The translations under genes and the position numbers were made by a program. DNA of 64,000 bases from Brachypodium distachyon (Eukaryota; Streptophyta; Magnoliopsida; Poales; Poaceae): assembly GCF_000005505.3 (NCBI RefSeq), contig NC_016131.3, forward strand, positions 52,127,355 to 52,191,354. The letters run 5' to 3'. The notes beneath the pieces are model-generated. The model was not told where the DNA came from, ran no database searches, and was given only the letters and a program-made list of their open reading frames with translations. How positions within the stretch are numbered: the first letter of the stretch is position 1; each line of letters starts with the position of its first letter. Shown here piece after piece: positions 48,841 to 60,525 of the stretch.

Positions 48841-49445
48841 AACTTGTCATTGGACGCACCCGACACTCGGGGGCTGCGTCCAATCGACCACAAACTTGTC
48901 ATTGGACGCACCCGACACTCGGGGCTGCGTCCAATCGACCACAAACTTGTCATTGGGCGCACCCGACACTCGGGGGCGACGTCCAATCGACCACAAACTT
49001 GTCATTGGACGCTCCCGACACTCGGTGGCTGCGTCCAATCGATCGCAAACTTGTCATTGGACGCACATGACACTCGGAGGCTGCGTCCAATCGACCACAA
49101 ACTTGTCATTGGACGCACATGACACTCGGGGGTTGCGTCCAATCGACCACAAACTTGTCATTGGACGCACCCGACACTCGGGGGCTGCGACCAATCGACC
49201 ACAAGCTTGTCATTGGACGCACCCGACACTCGGGGGCTGCGACCAATCGACCACAAGCTTGTCATTGGACGCACCCGACACTCGGGGGCTGCGACCAATC
49301 GACCGTAAGCTTGTCATTGGATGCACCCGACACTCGGGGGATGCGTCCAATTGACCCAAAAAAATTCATTGGCCGCACTTGACGCTCGGGGGCTGCGTCC
49401 AATTGACCCTAAAACCTCTCGTTGTACGCACCCGACATTCATGGG
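48841..49445 (+). repeat. 52 bp tandem array in the Gypsy element
   Basis: About eleven to twelve units start at 48841, 48893, 48944, 48996, 49048, 49100, 49152, 49204, 49256, 49308, 49360 and 49412. Each reads AACTTGTCATTGGACGCACC, then CGACACTCGGGGGCTGCG, TCCAATCGACCACA. As 52 is not a multiple of three, all frames stay open by chance. Every unit carries CTCGGGGGCTGC, close to the polypurine tract CTTGGGGGCTAC before the 3' LTR. Confidence 0.9.
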
Positions 49446-50281
49446 TTATCGCGTAACAAACATCAGCAAAATCATTCAACGGTCGGCAGTCTCCAATTAC
49501 GCAAAATTGGGATCCTGATGTTTTCTCATACAAGATCAAAGAAATTACAGAACAAGAAGGTGTGACCTCTTCAAAGATGCTAACAACTTTCAATTACAAA
49601 AGATTTCAAAGTATTTGGGTCTCCACATGACTGCAAACCAGTCATGCACAGACCTAGGGGCTACTCCCACCGGGAGCGCTGGTCGCGCACCCGGTAAAAA
49701 TACTACTCAGGCAACTACGTCTACATCCATAACGAATATCAAAGTCTACTCTACTCCAAGGCCATAAGAGTCACCAACTGACATGCCGTGTTCTCCATCA
49801 TGTCGTAAACCGGTCCAAGCTGAGCATCGTCTGGAACATAGGAGGGAGTCAAATGTAGGGTGTCCAGATTCAATGAGGGGTAGCGAAGACGAACAAATGA
49901 GAGGGCTAGAACAGCCCCCTCCACCAATTGTTCATGAGTACCCCCTCACCACTGCTCCTTCGCAAAATCTCTCGATCATTCCTTCAGGTTAACAGGAACA
50001 GGAAGCTCCGAAAACAAGTTATGGTGCACCTCAGTCAAACAGTGGTTGCAGGACTTCAAGCAGACCACAGCTCTTGCAACTCGATCCTGCAGCAGTGCAA
50101 GGGTATAACCCTTGTCACGTTCGACCAGAAGGATGGGGTCTCTGAACTAGATCATGCTAAAGCATCAAGACGACTTTTTACGCGTTCAGCTTCAACATAT
50201 GGTTCTGGCATCATATCTGCAAAATATGGCGCGTCCAAATCAGCCAAAATTCAGTTAACTCAACAATTTCAAGCAGAGGAC
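49446..50281. other. Gypsy 3' region between tandem array and antisense gene
   Basis: It holds a PPT-like GGGGCTACTCCCACCGGGAG hairpin near 49657. No separate gene recognised. Confidence 0.4.
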
Positions 50282-53200
50282 TCAGCCGTTACCTCGCAAA
50301 TCTGAACTCAGCTTCACGATTTCCCCAAGAAGGAAATCTTCTCGACCTGACGCGGCCCGATTCTCTGACTTAAGCAAGGAGATCTCCTCCCGTGCTTGCG
50401 CAAGTTGGTATTCAACATGTCCCAAACGGATATGCATAACCTCGAGTGCGTCGGAAGAATTCATCTCTTCCCGCGAGACATAAGTGCTAATCAGCAGGAC
50501 AAATCCCTTGCGCTGGTTAGTACGTTCGAGTCCGCACTCGGTTATTTATATCCGACCGCGAGGCACTCCCATCGGGAGTACTTGAAATCCGACTTAAATT
50601 TGACTTCCACAAGTCGGAATTCGACTCGGTGCTGATTGGCAAGTCATAGCGTTCCATTTCCAAAAAAGAAGGGGAGCAACATCGCCAAGAAATTCAAGGA
50701 TATCAAATTACAACTTTGAGTCCGGTCGCCACTACACACAGTCGCAACTGAACTCGGGGGCTACTCCCACCGGGAGCGCTGACCGCGCACCCGGTAGAAT
50801 ATTCTTTACAAAAAATAAGAACTACGTGACTATCTACTACGAGGTATGGTCTCCTCCTCGGCTGCTTCCCATTGCCGGATCATCTGCAGCGCCGCCGCCT
50901 GCCCAGCCTCTATGAACGACCTTATACCCTGGGTGAGAGTAGCCGGTAGTGTAGCAACTCGCCAGAAATCCAACTATGGGCAGCTGACTCGCACAAATGC
51001 AAGGGCAATCTAGACACCATTCGGCCTTCACCAGCTGGAGTCGAATCAATTCCTTCATCTTCTCCTCGTCGTGAAACTTCACCATCAGGCTGCCCAGTTT
51101 ACGAGGCACCTTTTCCCGTGGCCATAAGGCCCGATGAGTCGAAGCTAGCATGTCACGGCAGGAGGTGAAGTACCTTTTGACTTGCTTGATCCACTCGATC
51201 AACAGCATCAAGTCATAGCTCCTCGACTGATCCAACCAAAAGGGTGATGGGTCATGTCATCGGCGAGCTTGAATGGCAGCATTCACTCCGGCCTTTTCAT
51301 CATCAGGGTCGAAGCGAACAGCTGCACAGAAGACGGCAAGATTACTTTGCAAACTGACACGAAAGGCAAAGTCTTGCGATCCTACACCTTGGATTTGACC
51401 GCTCAGGTTACGAAGCTCTCCAAAGACAAACTCTTCCCCGTTGGTCGCAGCTTTCAGGCTAGACTTGCTGCTTTGAGCCTCACCCAGCGTGTCACGCTTC
51501 AGCTTAGCGAGCCGAGCCTCAACTTCTCGTAACTGCTCTGGGGACAGAGTAGTCCCAGCCTGACCCTTTTTGCTAGGATTGGCTGGAGCATCGTTGCGAG
51601 AGGCTGCCTCTGCAGCTGGAACCGAGTGACTTGACTGTCCTTTTTCACTCTGCGCGGAAAAGACTCAAGTTACTTCAGCATTTATCCTAAAGAACTCTTT
51701 CTGGGGTGCAAATAAAGATCTTGGATTTCTTTCCAAAAAAAGGCTCAGCTAGAGCAGTTCTTTACAAAGCTAAAAGAACAGAAGAAGAAGATTCACAAAG
51801 GAGAAAGAGAATCAAATATATCTAGTGAAAGATCACCCACCTCTGGGCCGCCGGATCAAGCAAGGTTCATCTCCTCGATTGATCTACGAGGTTGCCGCAA
51901 CGAGATCTCAGCCAGCTCTTTGCCCTTTCCCATAAGAGGCCTTAGGCTGACCGTGCCGCCTGCTCTCGATCGAGTTGATTGAGAGGCTACCCGACGGAGA
52001 GTGTCTTCCTTAACGCCATGCGCAAGAGCAAGCGTGAAGAATAATTCAGCGTCGGTCGTCGACCGATGCTGGCGGTACTCCTCTACCGGGTCTTGACTTG
52101 AAGCAAAGAAGCCAACGAGGCCATTCAGCGACTCCGGCACGGACCCATCAGGAGACATCTTCCTGATTACGGTAGTCAAAATGTTCGTCACTTGCCGAAG
52201 CTTGCCCTAGGCTTCAGCATTGATGACTTCGACGTTTTCTAGAACCTCATTGAAGCTCCGTCTTCTCTCATTAAATTGAACCTTAGCAGAGGCATCAAGG
52301 ACTCCTGCAAAAGGATAGAGCAACGGTCAAATTTTACACGAGAAGGTAAAGCCACTTGGGTAACAGATTCAAACGCTCACCAGCAACAGAGCGAGTAACA
52401 CTTTCGAGTCGCTCGATCCAAATCTTTTCCCGCTCTTTCTCCGTGGAAGTACGAGAGTCTATACGTTGCTGGAGACGACTCTTTTCGACAGCTGCTTCCT
52501 ACAGCTCTTGGCGACACTGATCCAGCTCTGCTCGAAGTCACTCCCAATCTGCCTTCATCTCCTTAGACTCTTCAATAAGAGTTGTAATGGAGTGGATGAT
52601 CGGCTAAAAACAAATAGCAGTTTCAAATTATTTCTTGAGCATCACTCCCACCGGGAGGCAAAATAATAGCAAAAGACAAATTTGCTCACGTGCTGACTCG
52701 ACGCGGGAGTCATCGCCTGAGGAATGCTCGACTCATCTGGTCGACTCCTTTTGCTCGTTCCAGAAGGATTGGCCGCTGAGGCTCCTTCTGTGTGAGCTGC
52801 CTTTTCCTTAGTCGGCTGGTTCGACCCTTTCGAGTCATGACCAGTCGATTGAGTCTCGGGGGCTTTTTTGCCGTCGACTGAGCCACCAGTATGGCCAGGC
52901 AAGAAATTTTTAGAGGTTTTGATAAAATCTCTAGAATGCTGAAATAAGATTGCCAAAATATTCACTTGGCACGGTTGAATTGAGCAAAAAGGCCAAAGCG
53001 ACGGGCTGCGACTGGCCCGTCAGACTTGGTCCTCTTGAACGCGGGTACAGATACCGATGACTCGACATTCGGGTCCCTCGAGCCTTTTGGATGGGTCTGT
53101 ACCGGCGGATCATCATCCTCTCTGCCGCGCTTCTTTGCCGGTGGAGAAGCGCTGCTCGGCTCATTACTGGGTCCCTGAAATCAAAGCCACAATCAGAAAT

Positions 53201-54137
53201 AATTCATGTCAAAGACGGCAGGGTTTATCGGATGTTTCGATGATCACCTTTTCCCAAGGCCTGTCGGGTCCATAGGGAGCCACTGGAGGGTCAATCTTGC
53301 ATAGCTCTCCGACTCGCCCAAGTCAGTAAGCCGTCGAACTCGTCGACACACTTCAGTCGAACGAAATTCCACGGTACTAATCCGGGTTGGGTCACGAATT
53401 CCCTGATATGCCCACATGGGACGAGCACGAGCCTGCAGAGGCTGAATTCTTCTCCGGATAAAAGCGGCGATGAGGTGAATTCCAGTCACCTTCAGCTGAG
53501 GAGTCTCCATGAGAGACAGGACTTGGGCCAACAGAGTCTCGGTCGCTTCGCCTTCTGTTCCTCCCAACTTATGACTCCAGGCCGTCGTATTCTTCACCTA
53601 AGCTGTGGCGAAGAATTCGGGAAGACTGAAGCCGCGTCCTTCGGCAGGCACATCCATGACATAAAACCACCTCGATTTCCATCGAGAAGATGATTCCCTC
53701 TCTCGGAGGTTGAAGAATTTGGCATCCGCCTGAGTTATAATATCCCCACATCCAATCGCGTCCTTGCCCTAGCGCTGGATTGTGAACATTCTCTTCCAGA
53801 GACCCATGTGGGGATTTATTCCAAGAAAGCATTCACACAGCGTCACGAAGCACGCGATGTGGAGGTAGGAGTTTGGAGAAAGATTATGAAGTTGGAGTCC
53901 ATAGGCCAAAAGCAAGCTACGAAGGAAATGGTGGACTGGGAATGCTAAACCACGAGTGATGAAATCGTAATGCACCACTCGCTCTCCGTATATGGGGCGA
54001 GAGATTACCTCCTCGCTGGGAAAACGCACATGCCCCGGCCGCGTGGACAGCAACCCTTCTTCTTGCATTCCGGCCACCCTCTCGCAATCCACGGAGGACA
54101 GCGGCCAAGCTTCCGCACTCTTCTTGCTCTTCCCCAT
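50282..54137 (-). pseudogene. Antisense gene of the Gypsy element (putative gypsy-type 'Transposase_28' family), broken
   Basis: Read on the minus strand from ATG 54137: a N-terminal part, then FPSEEVISRPIYGERVVHYD, HHFLRSLLLAYGLQLHNLSP and CFVTLCECFLGINPHMGLWK. This is the PF04195 'putative gypsy type transposon' domain often annotated in grass genomes. About 53480-53370 continues with IHLIAAFIRRRIQPLQARA and YQGIRDPTRIS, the usual downstream block. Later pieces (52965, 52191, 51235, 50464) are Ser/Lys-rich and coiled-coil (YQLAQAREEISLLKSENRAA). Stops and shifts separate them, and some gaps could be introns. Additional antisense genes between integrase and 3' LTR are known in Tat-lineage elements. 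Their function is unknown. Confidence 0.75.
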
Positions 54138-55682
54138 CTCGCTGGGTCAAAAGACGTGATTAACAGGGAACACGAAGGGTTTTTTGGCTATGGAAGCTAA
54201 AGTGTTGGGCGCCTGAGCTCTGGGTGCGAGGAGGAAGAAGGGTTAAAACTAATTTACCCCACCACCGTTTTTATCCTTACCTTGGCAAAAAATCCGGGAT
54301 GCACGATCTCGGTCATGGCCACGTGTTTCGCATCAACCGAAATACGAAACGGCAAGGATGAAAGTAAGTGCTTACTTCATGGGCACAAGAACCAATGAGA
54401 TCATCATCGTGTCTTGTTTACTGTGCGAAGTGTGATCGTTTCTCCACTGACGCACGCCTATAGTGTGCCTAGCTGTCAGGCTAGACTGTACATCCAGTCA
54501 CATCGGCTGACCAAAACGGCTCTTCACCTCCAGCAGGTACGTCATCAATGACGAAGTTTGACTCGTATATCATGACTCGAAATTATCTTTTATACAGGAT
54601 GACAGAGTTTATCTTAAAGGTTGAGACTCATCTTGAGTTTTGATTATGAATACTATGACTCTCATTCGGGTCACTAACTGACCGACTTTTAGTTTATATT
54701 TGTTAAAGACTTCATACAGTCAGCTATTGTTCATTATTTACTTACAACAGTAAAAACAGGGTAATGACCCTGACACAAAACAGTTGCTTTCATGTAGTCG
54801 ACTCAATTGAGTCGCACCCGTTGCGTCACCTCAGTTATTTATGCTCATTCGCATAACAGTAAGCCTCTTGGATTTCGTCCAAAGAGCCTGGAGCCGCACC
54901 AGCTGTGTTGCTCTAGTAAACCCCATACTCATTGCATGAAGATAAGCCTCATGGGTCATTCCATCGAGCCTGAAATCGTACCAGCTATGTATTTTAGTAA
55001 ATCCATGCTCATTGCATGAAGATAAGACCCGAAAGTTCTCTTACGGGCCTGGAATCGTATCCGCTACGCTATTTCCAGTTGAATCCATGCTCATTGTATG
55101 AAGGTAAGTCCTAAAATTTAGGCCTGGATGTGTATCGACTGCATTCTTCCAGTAACAATTCTCACTTAACGGTCGCTCCTTGAAACCATGTTCATTACAT
55201 GAAGATAAGACCCATAGGCTTTCTATAGGGCCTGAAAACGTACCAGCTGCGTATTTCCAGTTCAAGCAATCTTGATGAACGAGTCGAGTACTTAAAAACT
55301 GGAATTTGACTATATAAGACCCCAGCAAGCTAAGTCGAAATTCACCAGTGGCCAAGTTCAAGCCCAGGGACTCGAATGCTGATGAAAGCTAGTGTTGTAT
55401 TCGCTCTAGAGCGATTAACTGGACTCGATTTCTCGAGTATCTAGGCGCCTTAAGCATGTATCCCTATGTCAGATCATATTGTGAAACTGCCATCTAACAG
55501 TCAAGCACTAATACATCGACTCAGACATTCTCTGAGTCGAAAATACTTCTCATTCGAAGTACAAATTAATGAAACTCCAAGTTTCGAGCATTATGCAAAT
55601 GGCTCAACAGAAGAATAAGCTCATTCTTTACGGGAAAAGTCCCTCATCAAGTCTTCGACTCAACCAGGCACTTGGGGGCTAC

Positions 55683-56165
55683 TGACATGGTTATGACTAA
55701 CCACGTGCTCGACTCGAGTATACCTGGTACGGCCCAGCTGGGGCCCCACAAGAAAGCCTATTTCGACTTCAGGAGTCTACATGCCTAGTCTTGTGATTCA
55801 AGATAAGAAAGATTAATTAGAGTATATCTCCTCATTGTAACCAACTTGGATTCTACCTACCTGAGTTCCTGCCTATATAAAGGACCAGGAGGGGGAGCCA
55901 AGAGGACACCCCCAACTTAGATATAAGTCGCCTAGACGCACTCGACGACTCGCTACATCTAGACTCTGCGGCACCCCATTGTAATCGACTCATAAATACA
56001 TATCCGACAAGCAGGACGTAGGGGTATCACCTCATTGAGGGCCCTGAACCTGGGTAAATCGTGTTCCCTGTGTCCTTGTTAGCCGACGAGTTCACCAACA
56101 CACACTCGAAATCTTTCCTTGATACAAGTCCATATATGGACATTGTCGAAGTTACATCTTCGTCA
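55683..56165 (+). repeat. 3' LTR of the Gypsy element
   Basis: 483 bp, TGACATGG to TTCGTCA, matching the 5' LTR throughout with about 9% difference by eye. Preceded by the polypurine tract. Confidence 0.9.
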
Positions 56166-56826
56166 CGCCCTGTCGGCACAGGCAGGACGGACCTGCTGCC
56201 CTAGCTGAGCTGCCAACTGTGGGGGAGGCGGCAGTCCGGAGGAGAGAGGTAGCCGGCCCGCCGAATAGCCTCGGCCTCGTCGAGGCGGATCAAGCCAGCG
56301 ATGCTCGTCCCAGTTGTTGCCGGCCATGGCGAGGGCGAGGCAGAGGAGGAGAGAAGGCGAGGGTGGAGATGGGCGAGGGAGAGGAATGGCGAGCTCTCTC
56401 GCCGGCGCTGCCTTTTATAGGCGCCGAATTAACCCGCTGGGGGGGTGAACGTGGTGGGAAACGGTGTTGGGAACGCGGCGCGGGTGCGCCGCATGGAAGC
56501 CGACGAGACTGGGCGGCGGTTTGACCCGGTGACCGCCATTACTTGCCTAAGAAGCCGAGGTGAAGCCGGTGGGCGATTAATGCCGAAGTCGGTGAGGGTG
56601 ATAAAATGGCTCCGACAAGGCGGGCCCATGCCATAAAACGCTTCGCCGGTGCCCGCGCTTGACTCCCCGTGGGTTGGGTTCGGGCTGGGGTCGCCTGCTG
56701 ATTTATTGGGCCGCGTTGGCCAAATTTTGGGAATAGGGGTGGGGTGGGGCGGCTGGGTATGTTTTTTGGCACCGGCGCCCCAAATTTGGTTTGGGGGGCC
56801 TTTAGGGCCGGCGGCTGGAGATGCTC

Positions 56827-58917
56827 TAATTCCACGATATGCAAATCCCCAGGAACTGAAGTGAGCAGCGCGTCCAAGTACAAGAACCGTACTGCATGTT
56901 ACTCTTTTATTTCCCACTTTTCTTTGTCCGCGGTATTTAGCGGTCCACCTGCATTCCTCCCCGCCCTCTGTCTAATCTCTCTCCCCTTGTCTTCATCTAA
57001 GCTGAACAAAATATTTATTTTCCAAAAATTCAATTAAAAATAATTCTAGTGCAAAACTATCACCAAATCTGACCCATTTGCTCCATGCGAACCTCTATAG
57101 CATTCAATGTGATTAGGTTAAACTATATGGTGTGACATTGAAAGACATATTTTTTTATGTTTTGGAGGGTCGATGCCATGGGCCATGGTGTGGATCTGTT
57201 AGAGCTCGACGCTGTGAACCGTTGACTTCAAAATTAAAATAAACCTTTTTGGCGGTTGAAATCGACGTTTTGGAAGGTCCACACCATGGTCTATATGGTT
57301 GAGCTCAGACACCCAAAGCCATGCACCATGGCGTTGACTGTCTGATACGTCAAATGTTTTGCGAAATTGCTATGGCTTTTAATTTTTACTGCCAGGCAAT
57401 ATGGCGTTAGCCAAGCCAGGTTAAATGCCCCCGAGGATGGTGTTGAGCCAAAGGGTCAAATTTAGTTAAATTTTTACACCAGTTCATTTCTTTGGCTAAA
57501 CATTTAGAAGAGAGTCATTTTTGTCGATTTACACCTTATCGCCATGCTCTCGAAAATTGAAAGATGAGCTCTTGATTTAAACGATTGTCCGACCTGCAGT
57601 TTTCTCCAAGGACTAAAGCAACCTTCTGTTCGAAAAGAAAGCAACATAAAACTGCACCTGTCATTGATGGCTAGCACCTCCACTGATAGAGTGACAATGG
57701 TGCACTTAAAAAAAAGAGTGACAATGGTGCAAATGTTCCTCCCGGGCGATAGAGGTACTTTGTGCGGCAATGGCAGTTTCACTGAGAGCTTTAGGGCTGT
57801 TTTGGTTGTCTATATAGGCTTTTTTTTTTTGCGGGGAAGTTGCCTATGTAGGCTTTGGCCCGCACCCGAGTTGCAAAAATAGGGCCGTTTGGTTGTCTGG
57901 GCCGCATCCACGCGTTGCATGCCAGAATAAAAAAACACCCCTCTAGCCCACATCTTAGAAACGAAGGGATCAACCGTTTTTCTCCTGCCTCCACCAGCCT
58001 GGCCGCTCCGGCTCCAATGCCGCCTCTCATCACCTCACCGGCCGCGGCCATGGCGACCCCATCATGCCTCTGCGGTCTTGCTCCCCGGGAAATCGGGCTC
58101 ATGAGCTCTCTGTCTCTCTCTCCGTTGGTCTGTGCAGTTCAATAGCTGCTCGCAGCGGGTGGAGCCGTGGAGGAGATCGTCGTCGATGTGTACCGTAGCC
58201 TCCACGCAGTGAAGGCGGAATGGTACCAGAAAGGCCCGCCGACTCGTCGATTATAGTAATTCAGGCGTGCAATCCTACACTAGCTTAATTCCATGTGCAA
58301 TTGTGATTCTAGTAATCCATCTTCCAGAATTACTACAGTCACATTGAGGTGTAGGATAAGTCATCTGCTGTAACCGATGCAATTGCAAAACTATTCTGTG
58401 TCAGCACCAGGATTCCATGACCCACCCTCGACCCATTGCAACCATCCTCTCTTGTTTCTAAATCTATTGTAAATTCATCCTCGGATAATGAAAGATCAAT
58501 ATGCTGATTGTCAATTCATATCGATAGTTTTCTGACAAAAGAGATGGAGGTCTGCCTAGATGTGGACTACAAACGGGCTGATTTAGAAATCAATGCCGAC
58601 CTCTGAAAGTATGAAACAAAAGGCATCCTACTGTGTTCCTCCGGTATTATTTTTTTTCTTAATTTTCCTTTTTACTCCGGCATACAAAGTTTTAATCCAC
58701 ACATGCAAAGTTGCATACAAAGTTGTACTAAATAGCAACGAGTAGTTCCGGCCGGAAGAGTATCCAATAAACACATTCCTCTGTGATTTCATTCGGTCTG
58801 CATTTCATATTTCACAGTCGCAGACACGCACACTGGTATCCTAGACTAGCACCAGTGATTATTTCCCTCTCCATAACTGATCCATACTCGTTCTTCAAAT
58901 GATACCGAGTCAGAGGT
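56827..58917. other. Intergenic
   Basis: No gene supported. 57150-57350 has repeated ACCATGG / CCATGGTG phrases. Near 57787 and 57880 GGGCTGTTTTGGTTGTC and GGGCCGTTTGGTTGTC form a direct repeat, possibly MITE ends. A GC-rich stretch at 58000-58200 gives open frames on both strands without domains. Confidence 0.4.
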
Positions 58918-60525
58918 TCAGAGCGTGAGCCGGAGCAGCTCTCTGAACTGTAGCCTCCGAGTCTCAGTATGCAGCGTCCTCTTCTTATTGGGCCAGTAGG
59001 TGACCCAAACCCTCCCCTTGATCTCCCACTCCAGGGTCTTCCCAGCCGCCGCCGCCGCCATCCTCCAGCAAACCCCTTCCCCGTACTCATCTCCGGCGAA
59101 TATAACCCCGCCGCTCCGCGTGAAGGGCCTGCTGGGGCTGGTGTACCGGTTCCTGAACCACGACCTGGGCTGGCACAGCTCCAGCTTCGGCGGCTCGCTG
59201 GAGAACACCTCCCGGCCCCCGCCGCCGCCGCCGTGGAGGAACCAGCTGAGCGACGCCGTGTTCCCCTGCACCGAGTGCTCGAACTTCCACGGCCTCACGC
59301 TCCTCGTCACCGTCTCGTGCGCCGACACGCTGATGCCGATAGACGCCGCCGGCGCCGCGCCCAGCGTCGTGTCGATGCCCTTGTCCGTGGCCACCTCCTG
59401 GACCGGGTTCTCCGTCGACCGGCTCACCGACAGCGACAGGATGTCCGACTGCTGTAATGGAGTCAGCTGCAGTGAGATCCGCGATGGGAAGTGCTTCTCG
59501 TCCGATCCGTAGCCCTGCTTCGCCATGAGCGTCTCTGACACCAGCTGGATCACGTCGCACCTGCAGAAGTGGAGAGCACACGATTACTCCTAAACTAAGT
59601 GCAGTTCTTGTTTATTTATTATGAATTGAAGTGATATTCAAAGCAGAGGTTACCTGATGTTGTCGACGTTGACGGCGACGTCGATCCAGTTCTCCTTGAA
59701 GGCGACCCTGTACACGAGCTGGATGACGCTCTCGAGCTGCTGGTAGTTGAGCGAGAAGAGCAGCCTCTCGTCCTTGGCCTGCTGCAGGTGATGAGAGGAC
59801 TGGTCCATGGCCATGGCCACCACCGGACAGTACACCTGGACCTTCCACAGCCTGCTGGCCGACAGTGCATAAGAGAACACGGCGAAGCGGGCCGGCGCCG
59901 GCGGCCCACCCCCGCCGCCTGACCGGAGAGCTTCCATGGCCCAGTTGGTCACGCCGAGGTTCAGAGATCGCATCCACTGCTCCTCCAGGTTGGACCCCAG
60001 GGACAGCATCAGCGTTCTCGCGGCGCACCGCATCTCGTCGCGCGCCAGCTGCGGGCTGATGACACCGATGAACTCTCGCCGGAGCGGGGACGGGGCCTCG
60101 TAGACGCAGACCAGGAGCGCCAGCGTGAGGACCGACAGGCTCAGGATCCTGCCTGAATCTTCAGACATGGGAACATCCGGCAACCGGAGGATTGATCTGC
60201 TGCTAGAGTAAGGGCCATACTTCAGGACCCCGCAGATGATCTCAAGCAAGAACTGGACGGTAACGTCTGTGGTATTGTTATTTGCCGGTTTCAGCCTGGA
60301 GTAATGGGAGCTCCAGAGCGAGACGGGGTCATGGGTATCTCCACAGACGGAGAAACAAAAAATGATTGGATGGGCTTCTTCAGGTTTCCTGCTGACTACG
60401 AGGTTCAGTGACTCGTTTGTGGATGGCGAATTGCATATTTGAAGGGAGTAGGATTTTTCTCCCCTCCATTGCTTGGGGAGGCTTGTGATCCACTTCCAGA
60501 TGTCAGGAACAGAGCCAGAAGCCAT
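58918..60525 (-). CDS. Plant-specific conserved protein of unknown function
   Basis: Two exons: 59654-60525 and 58918-59560, GT/AG intron of 93 bp, phase kept, 504 residues. ATG 60525 (MASGSVPDIWKWITSLP) is chosen because the upstream in-frame sequence lacks conserved features. There is no signal peptide. Residues about 120-145 (ILSLSVLTLALLVCVYEAPS) are one hydrophobic stretch. A Gly-rich linker (SGGGGGPP) and a later GGGGGG run break the chain into likely globular parts. The C-terminus has KPWKFEHS-like and IKGRVWVTYWPNKKRTLHTE text. I do not recognise a characterised domain; single-copy-like plant proteins with such text exist, but no role can be given. Strong codon structure and clean splicing support a real gene. 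Confidence 0.8.

Larger units (their letters stand above)
39875..56165 (+). mobile_element. Gypsy-type LTR retrotransposon lacking pol, with antisense gene
   Basis: Two LTRs (39875-40362, 55683-56165) start TGAC and end CGTCA. The flanks TGCCC and CGCCC are a 5 bp duplication with one change. A primer binding site starting TGGCGCCG (Asp-tRNA-like, usual in plant Gypsy elements) lies at 40364. The order is gag remnant, protease-like region, a 4.68 kb solo LTR, a 52 bp tandem array, a large antisense gene, and a polypurine tract (GGGGGCTAC, 55674-55682). No reverse transcriptase, RNase H or integrase motif was seen. The antisense gene places it in the Tat-like group. About 44 differences between LTRs counted by eye over about 485 bp (about 9%) suggest an insertion several million years old. 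Confidence 0.9.
38889..56826 (-). mobile_element. GAGCATCTCC-bounded DNA transposon, split by a Gypsy insertion
   Basis: The left end GAGCATCTCCACTC and the right end (inverse) GAGCATCTCCAGCC form inverted termini. The adjacent triplets CAA and TAA fit a 3 bp duplication with one change, as PIF/Harbinger elements make. Without the Gypsy element and its duplication it is about 1.65 kb. It carries a minus-strand reading frame from ATG 56327, interrupted at 56166 and continuing at 39874 in the same phase (ELIWDYFFHALTPAQPASV; ETGTAWAGLFDAKHQRAAHD). It becomes Pro/Arg-rich and ends near 39155 with VIILDSGFNFDSDGDLAMTG, after at least one internal stop. The protein is not recognised; Harbinger class is inferred from the ends only. 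Confidence 0.6.

Noticed and set aside
48792..49382. Long frames with repeated peptide text across the 52 bp array
   Set aside because: A repeat unit of 52 bp without stops opens every frame; the text is a by-product of the repeat.
48841..49445. CRISPR array
   Set aside because: Units are contiguous 52 bp tandem copies without unique spacers, and the DNA is from a plant genome.
43662..55682. Reverse transcriptase or integrase gene of the Gypsy element
   Set aside because: No YxDD/FxDD, RNase H or HHCC/DDE pattern was found on the sense strand in any listed frame.
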